A DNA stretch of 11,205 nt from Bacteroidota bacterium (GTDB lineage: Bacteria > CLD3 > SB21), in NCBI GenBank assembly GCA_020438245.1, contig JAGQUY010000071.1:1-11205 (forward strand). Reading direction: 5' to 3'. The notes under the pieces are model-generated. The model saw only the letters and a list, made by a program, of their open reading frames with translations. It was not told the DNA's origin and did not search any database. Each line of letters opens with the position of its first letter. Within the stretch, counting starts at the first letter, position 1. The translations under genes were made by a program, and so were the position numbers. This document shows, piece by piece, positions 9,001 to 11,205 of the stretch.

Positions 9001-11205
9001 ATCAGTCAACGGGCCCAGGTTTTTTATGATCAGATTCGAAGCGCTCCGGTGGCTCCATCGGGGCTGAATGCATCGTCGGTATCCTCGACCCAGATCGATG
9101 TGAACTGGGGGTCCACCTTTAATGCAGCAAGTTATCGCATCTACCGTTCCACAACCTCGGGCAGCGGGTTCGTTCAGGTGGACAGCGTTCAGAGTCCGAC
9201 GACGACCTATTCGGACATGGGACTGACGCCTGTGCAGCAGTATTTTTACAAGATCACGGCCGTCAACGAGTTTGGGGCGTCGGCATACAGCCAAGAGGTG
9301 AATGCGACGACCAGTGCTCCGGCGGCTCCGGAGGCTCCCTCGAATTTGAGTGCTCAGGCCATGTCTGCCGGTCAGATCGATCTGGTATGGTTCACAAGTC
9401 ACACGAACAACCCGGTTCGGTATAAGATTTACCGATCGATCGGTAACAACACGAACTTCAATCAGCTCGACTCGGTGAGCGTTCCGGATACGACCTACAG
9501 CGCCACAGGTCTTGTCGACAACACGCAGTATTATTTCAAGGTGTATGCCACGAACGGATTCACCGTATCGTCGGCATCCAATGAAGTGAATGCGACGACC
9601 TCCCAGATTGCTCCGAATGTAAGTTCAGCGAATGCCAATCCGAGTAACCCTGCTGAAGGGGCTGCGATTTCGGTGACAGCTCAGGTGAGCGGGAGCGCTC
9701 CGACGGTTAAGATTTTTTATGGAACAGGAGGTCAGCTGGTGGGAGACTCGGCCACGATGACGGGCTCCTCGGGGACGTATCAGTTTACGATACCCACCAA
9801 CAAGGTGACCTATCAGGGGGTGTGGTATACGATCCGGGCCAGCAACAGCGTTGGATCGTTTACGTATCCGACCACCGGACGAAGCGATATCGATGTTCAG
9901 GTGAACAGCTCCTCGGTCCCGACGATCATCTCGAGCGGAGCCTATCCGAGCGGAATCGTGAGTTACGACTACTCGACGATCTCGCTTCCGCTGAATACCT
10001 CCTTGAACCTGTCGACCATACTGGGAGATCAGGGGCTGAAGGCGGGCAAAGCAACGCTTTGGAGACTGGTTCAATACAATGCGTTGACCAGTTCGTTTTC
10101 CGATGCGACGACGATGCAGAACGGGGTGGCGTACTTCCTGTATGTGAGCTCCGACAACGACAACGTGCAGGTGTTTACGACGCTTGCCGCGGGCAACACC
10201 AATCCGAAGACCTCGTTTGACAACATCACGCTTCAGCCGGGTTGGAATCTGGTTCCGTGGCCGTTCTCCTTTGGTGCGAATATCACGATTACAGATGCTG
10301 CCAAAGTGGATCCGATACAGCAGATGATCGGCGGGAACTGGGAGATCGTCTCTCAGGTGAAGCCGTTTGGAGGCTTTGCGATCAAGAACATCACCACATC
10401 GACGGTGACGCTCTCCAGTGCCGTATCCTGGACGGCGGTGACGAGCAAAGAGAAGGTCGGGGACTGGTCGGTGCGGATGATGGTGGAGCACGGCAGGCAG
10501 CATGACCGGGATAACTACCTGGGCGTCTCCTCCTTGAGCGTGGATGGGTTTGATATCTACGATGCTTCGGAGATGACGATGGATATAGGCAAACCGCTCA
10601 GCCTGCACTTCCCGCTCAGGGATGAGCTTGGGAACACCGAGAAGCTGGCCTGGGATCTCAGGTCACCACAGAAAGAGGTTCATACCTGGGACATGGAAGT
10701 AGACAATCCCAGGAATGAGAGGGACTTGGACCTTGCTTGGGAGCTGCAGGATCTGCCGGCAGACTACAAGGCGGTACTTGTTGATATAGCCAATAACCGG
10801 TTTATCGATCTGCTTCAGGAAACGGCCTATAGGTTCAGGACGCACAAGACGAACACCTTCAAGATTGTGGCCGGCAGGACGGAGATGGTGGATAGTGAAG
10901 TGGAGAAGATCAGGGCCACGCTACCGACGGAGTTCGCCCTGCAGCAGAATTATCCGAATCCGTTCAACCCCTCGACCACGATCAACTTCGATGTGGCCGC
11001 CTCCTCGAATGTTCGGGTGAGGGTATACAACGTGCTGGGTCAGGAAGTGGTGACTCTGGTGAACGGCTATAAAGAGACGGGGCGCCACACGGTGCAGTGG
11101 AACGGCAGGGATGCCTTGGGCCGCCAGGTTTCCAGCGGAGTCTACATCTACCGCCTGGAAGCCGATCGGGTCTCCAGAACGAAGAAGATGCTGTTCTTGA
11201 AATAA
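2959..11205 (+). CDS. Giant multidomain secreted protein (LRR, Ig, FN3, Ycf48 propeller) with T9SS sorting domain
   Basis: 2748 residues, complete. The start at ATG 2959 has a weak AAAGG at 2945-2949. Residues 1-20 are a signal peptide (cleavage AFA|Q). Order of parts: beta-sandwich 21-230 (SLYIGSNGFASFG, APWWDDL); LRR module A 233-591 with Ig-like 605-692; LRR module B 695-1052 with Ig-like 1067-1150; FN3 1151-1243 and 1244-1341; Ycf48/BNR propeller 1342-1660; Ig-like 1665-1764; unnamed region 1765-2028; FN3 2029-2120 and 2121-2216; Ig-like 2217-2318; pre-sorting region 2321-2654; T9SS type A sorting/FlgD-like Ig domain 2655-2748. It is inferred to cross the inner membrane by Sec and the outer membrane by T9SS, and to be attached to the surface or released. 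By hand I count only four cysteines (AYVCKV, IQNCSQ, FSCLIS, AMCIAT), so disulfides contribute little. No catalytic residues of protease, glycosidase or lyase families were recognised; adhesion or ligand binding is the best guess. The boundaries are approximate. Confidence 0.95.
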   Translation: MKNFSTIFISALLLAGGAFAQGITYYTWEQSSLSYDKPAGTVLTLSDVDDGYAGVKLPFNFTYLGVSYDSLYIGSNGFASFGNSYNTGHPTNEELFGGGYANRVLAPWWDDLSVSGGNVVTVVTGSAPNRIYTVRWDSVLSFYDDVGNIRLNFSVRLLESSNIVEFHYGLKGPGNENVSSSASIGITDEVSGENHYIDGTTGSRTGGVNTLRPSSDFPVNGTIIRFTPLSAGQQRDYDALAAFYNTLNGPNWPYQTNWLTTTPISQWFGITVDGIAGRVSGINLYNDSLAGNLPVAVGNLDSLRELTLGYNRLKGQLPDTLFSLKQLRQLNLYGNKYIDYTAGFSGPLSPRIGELTNLDLLFLHGNFFSGPIPVEIGNLSVLTNLYLSDNQFTGIPPTSSFSGISTLRYLVLDYNPFDSHTLDPYLSMTQLYQLNLGGINLTGSIPASISNMTALNNLNLYGNNLSGPIPEQLWSLTTLTGLNIAYNHFSKGPLSANVGNLTSLYSLYLGGDSLTGDVPNQLFRLSNLQYFDLQDNLLTGSLDSLTNLVNLATFNGFNNSFTSFPDLSGLATLNFLSIEQNRLNFSDIQPNIGGPNYNFTYAPQKPLGTVSDTTLQNGVSYTMSVASLNFGGSANSFQWAKNGVDLPSATSNSYTISSANAGDAGAYVCKVTDTNVPNLTLTSQPFNVNVISPPMSVQDSLALVDIYNNMNGANWPNQANWLSGSPVITWYGVSATDYGSELRVTGLNLYDDSLAGNIPISIGNMDSLSYLDLGYNRLAGPIPDTLFHLKNLTFLRLEGQYGDKKYGLTGTISPRIGELVKLQSLFLNRGFLDGTVPVELGQLTDLNRIEMYENELDSLPDLFTNLTQLGTLFMWQNELKGSVPPSIQNCSQLTHVVFNNNQFSGNFPSFFYSMTNLRQIALAYNRFSPSTLPSPGSITPLTLLEEIDLAGDSLVGPMSAELANWTNLYLINLRENQLTGAIPAGLVSLPNLYYVELSNNMLTGTVPLFTHGGYYFLTNNLLDSVPNFSFAGTVYYIQVESNRLTFDDIEPNLGKAVNYYGYSPQDSIGLAGNITVLPGAPFQLTAPYTSPSYTYQWRRNKVNIQGATQSTYSVSSATNANVGGFSCLISKPSLPGLTLHTRTIKITLETAPIAPQNLTAVPDNERIKLTWRKNSEGDLGKYFIYSGTTLNPTTLVDSTASGNDTTYTRYGLVNGTRYYFRVTAIDTLRQASGFSNEVSVVAGDATPPAVPMGLQAYEGNLSVDLFWNSNVDPDLSHYILYRSTTPGFNPTPADVIASPTSSPYVDFTVENETAYYYRLSAIDSSGNESAAGSEVSAIPSVSNPIWLNQSPEFASDEVAYDLYFANARQGWIGTGRGNVFHTSDGGVSWVKQNTGLNDQVYTLRGIFFVDSLNGWALVANAAAILRTTDGGATWDQITNNVPASSMRSIYFADVLNGWLGTGGSFARRTTDGGLTWDNITTPPVALMRGMTFVDSQNGWGARYGGRSIYRTADGGENWSTLVDYQATDPTLVFRNMKMVNANVGYVVGTRTDFINGLVMKTTDGGVSWQDISSGISSSPIGEVWGLDFVDENNGWIGTSTGFIFHTTDGGASWEYQSSRNIGAWIYNLSAVGVNGPVWGSLFVNPSGTAPGGVIKYFTPAGQQGNQNPTVALNAPATGDTLWGGKPYTINWTATDDQGIAKTEIDYALDGATFSPVAVLSAGGSYTWTFSEDLLSTNASLRIKVTDVFGLTATDTRNGIKLLPYGAHTLSTGTTAMTVYNDGNLGGRQFSPTTPSLEYSLGSGVSHLYAAQPYFGFITGSDTVGPSNMFATNNFRAGESMVLTDFGSYEKTSVSYVDNLAAGVNMTSKVYSKDGDNFYIIEYTLKNIRGSNMDNLFIGQWNDFDVYPIPSQNVTGYDPVNRLGYMYDGNAPDTYAGLRMMDVDPSTFRRYEGGDPNTIGQQYISFSSGIDNPVGDPPGDYRMAMARGPFFLANGQSETVAFAMCIATGIDSITAISQRAQVFYDQIRSAPVAPSGLNASSVSSTQIDVNWGSTFNAASYRIYRSTTSGSGFVQVDSVQSPTTTYSDMGLTPVQQYFYKITAVNEFGASAYSQEVNATTSAPAAPEAPSNLSAQAMSAGQIDLVWFTSHTNNPVRYKIYRSIGNNTNFNQLDSVSVPDTTYSATGLVDNTQYYFKVYATNGFTVSSASNEVNATTSQIAPNVSSANANPSNPAEGAAISVTAQVSGSAPTVKIFYGTGGQLVGDSATMTGSSGTYQFTIPTNKVTYQGVWYTIRASNSVGSFTYPTTGRSDIDVQVNSSSVPTIISSGAYPSGIVSYDYSTISLPLNTSLNLSTILGDQGLKAGKATLWRLVQYNALTSSFSDATTMQNGVAYFLYVSSDNDNVQVFTTLAAGNTNPKTSFDNITLQPGWNLVPWPFSFGANITITDAAKVDPIQQMIGGNWEIVSQVKPFGGFAIKNITTSTVTLSSAVSWTAVTSKEKVGDWSVRMMVEHGRQHDRDNYLGVSSLSVDGFDIYDASEMTMDIGKPLSLHFPLRDELGNTEKLAWDLRSPQKEVHTWDMEVDNPRNERDLDLAWELQDLPADYKAVLVDIANNRFIDLLQETAYRFRTHKTNTFKIVAGRTEMVDSEVEKIRATLPTEFALQQNYPNPFNPSTTINFDVAASSNVRVRVYNVLGQEVVTLVNGYKETGRHTVQWNGRDALGRQVSSGVYIYRLEADRVSRTKKMLFLK
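3019..3648 (+). other. N-terminal beta-sandwich domain of the giant protein
   Basis: Residues 21-230. The pattern LPFNFTYLGVSYDSLYIGSN, then GFASFG, APWWDDL, IVEFHYG and ASIGI resembles the nidogen-like/jelly-roll domain often found at the N-terminus or between repeats in large secreted Bacteroidetes-type proteins. The exact family is not certain from sequence reading alone. Confidence 0.55.
3655..5035 (+). repeat. LRR-Ig module, copy A
   Basis: Residues 233-692. The cap AAFYNTLNGPNWPYQTNWL leads into about 13 plant-type leucine-rich repeats (3790-4731, consensus LxxLxLxxNxLxGxIPxxLxxL). The third repeat is enlarged and ends in SPRIGEL. An Ig-like domain follows at about 4771-5035, with FQWAKNGVDLPSAT and NAGDAGAYVCKV. 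LRR solenoids bind proteins or glycans. This copy is paralogous to copy B directly downstream. Confidence 0.88.
5041..6408 (+). repeat. LRR-Ig module, copy B
   Basis: Residues 695-1150. The same plan as copy A: cap VDIYNNMNGANWPNQANWL, about 13 LRRs (5185-6114), an enlarged third repeat ending in SPRIGEL, the closing motif NRLTFDDIEPN (copy A has NRLNFSDIQPN), and an Ig-like domain at about 6157-6408 with YQWRRNKVNIQGAT and GGFSCLIS. The middle repeats differ much more between the copies than the ends do. Confidence 0.88.
6409..6981 (+). other. Fibronectin type III domains 1 and 2
   Basis: Residues 1151-1243 and 1244-1341. Both show FN3 hallmarks: PxNLTAVPxxxRIKLTW, YFIYSGT, YYFRVTAID in the first; VPMGLQA, VDLFWNSN, YILYRST, YYYRLSAIDSSGNES in the second. 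They act as spacers or binding modules between the LRR modules and the propeller. Confidence 0.88.
6982..7938 (+). repeat. Ycf48/BNR-type beta-propeller repeats
   Basis: Residues 1342-1660. Six TxDGGxxW motifs end at 7125, 7260, 7386, 7512, 7662 and 7797, each paired with an upstream GW/GY motif (GWIGTG, GWALVA, GWLGTG, GWGARY, GYVVGT, GWIGTS). A seventh, degenerate unit (VWGSLFVNPSG) lacks DGG. This fits the seven-bladed Ycf48/Hcf136 or sialidase-Asp-box fold. No sialidase catalytic set was seen, so a binding role is more likely than catalysis. Confidence 0.85.
7951..8250 (+). other. Ig-like domain after the propeller
   Basis: Residues 1665-1764. NPTVALNAPATGDTLWGG, YTINWTATDDQGI, IDYALDG and LRIKVTDVFG follow the bacterial Ig-like pattern of domains that describe a difference or vector (PTVxLxxPxxGxxxxxG…IxWxAxDxxGI). 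Structural role. Confidence 0.65.
8251..9042 (+). other. Unnamed ~264-residue region of the giant protein
   Basis: Residues 1765-2028. I cannot assign a named family. Visible landmarks are AMTVYNDGNLGG, NFYIIEYTLKNIRGSNMDN, LFIGQWNDFDVYP, RLGYMYDG, YAGLRMMDVDP, ARGPFFLANGQSETVAFAMC and a closing helix-like stretch AISQRAQVFYDQI. I recall a similar succession (YTLxN…GxxxDxD…GPFxLxxGxSxTVAFA…A…Y) in other secreted proteins of FCB-type and candidate-phylum bacteria, so it is probably a recurring all-beta module. Confidence 0.5.
9043..9606 (+). repeat. Fibronectin type III domains 3 and 4, tandem copies
   Basis: Residues 2029-2120 and 2121-2216. Parallel motifs: APSGLNASSVSSTQIDVNW / APSNLSAQAMSAGQIDLVW; YRIYRST / YKIYRSI; TTYSDMGL / TTYSATGL; YFYKITAVNEFG / YYFKVYATNGFT; EVNATTS / EVNATTS. 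GTGAATGCGACGACC is identical at 9298-9312 and 9586-9600, 288 bases apart, showing a recent duplication or homogenisation. Confidence 0.88.
9607..9918 (+). other. Ig-like domain before the pre-sorting region
   Basis: Residues 2217-2318. ANPSNPAEGAAISVTAQVSG, VKIFYGTGGQ, GTYQFTIPTNKVTYQG and WYTIRASNSVG show an all-beta Ig/FN3-like fold that often precedes the C-terminal region in such proteins. No catalytic residues are visible. Confidence 0.6.
9919..10920 (+). other. Pre-sorting beta-rich region
   Basis: Residues 2321-2654. It contains YSTISLPLNTSLN, ILGDQGL, WRLVQYN, NGVAYFLYV and LQPGWNLVPWPFSF in its first half; this succession (stable values, a 'row' text, then a GWN…PF motif) is common just before T9SS domains in related lineages. 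The second half has GFDIYDASEM, LHFPLRDELG, and ends in YRFRTHKTNTFKIVAGRTE, a typical lead-in to the sorting domain. Function unknown. Confidence 0.55.
10921..11202 (+). other. T9SS type A C-terminal sorting domain with FlgD-like Ig fold
   Basis: Residues 2655-2748. LPTEFALQQNYPNPFNPST is the lead motif, followed by VRVRVYNVLGQEVVTL, GRHTVQWNGRDALGRQV, SSGVYIYRLEA and the basic end RTKKMLFLK. In the Por/T9SS pathway this domain targets the protein to the outer-membrane translocon and is usually removed on surface attachment. It implies T9SS genes elsewhere in the genome; none are in this window. Confidence 0.92.

Noticed and set aside
8686..9402. Minus-strand open frame of 238 codons
   Set aside because: Shadow of the giant gene, Arg/His/Gly-rich, with no recognisable domain.
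9625..10608. Long minus-strand open frame (327 codons) opposite the giant gene
   Set aside because: Its Arg/His-rich composition is what the reverse of a G/C-ended coding strand gives; the + strand has clear domains over the whole length.

Overview
This window reads as a bacterial chromosome segment from the Fibrobacteres–Chlorobi–Bacteroidetes sphere or a neighbouring lineage (Calditrichota, KSB1, Ignavibacteria-like). The pointers are a C-terminal type IX secretion (T9SS/Por) sorting domain with the NYPNPFNPST motif, a small CsgG-type protein with a CNTAEC motif and a glycine-rich tail, and an RND pump of the clade carrying GTSAPINFNGLVRHY. The phylum is inferred from family resemblance only. 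All convincing genes are on the + strand. I see no tRNA, rRNA, CRISPR array, insertion sequence or integrase.

Positions 1-1958 hold an efflux unit. It starts with the C-terminal half of an RND permease cut by the window edge. The RND stop overlaps, by ATGA, the start of a small PII-like (ferredoxin-fold) gene of the type often found behind RND pumps. That small gene carries an in-frame TAG at its 16th codon but is otherwise open and protein-like to 1754. Twelve bases later comes a 63-aa two-helix membrane protein of the DUF2892/YgaP type. Positions 1959-2287 are a non-coding gap with no clear gene; the promoter of the next unit probably lies there.

Positions 2288-11205 hold an envelope/surface unit. 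The first gene is a 216-aa exported CsgG/LpoB-like protein ending in a hydrophobic segment, eight glycines and a short tail. Twenty bases downstream is a 2748-aa secreted mosaic protein that fills the rest of the window and ends exactly at its last base. In order it has: signal peptide; an N-terminal beta-sandwich; two tandem copies of a leucine-rich-repeat plus Ig-like module (13 repeats each by hand count); two FN3 domains; a Ycf48/BNR-type propeller with six TxDGGxxW motifs; an Ig-like domain; a ~264-aa region I cannot name; two more FN3 domains; another Ig-like domain; a ~335-aa pre-sorting region; and the T9SS type A sorting domain with a FlgD-like Ig fold. No catalytic motif was recognised, so adhesion or protein/glycan binding at the cell surface is the best inference.

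The points most worth a second look are the in-frame TAG in the PII-like gene, the whole-module LRR-Ig duplication, the unnamed region at about 8251-9042, the switch to AGG arginine codons in the last ~700 bases, and the pairing of a CsgG-like protein with a giant T9SS substrate.
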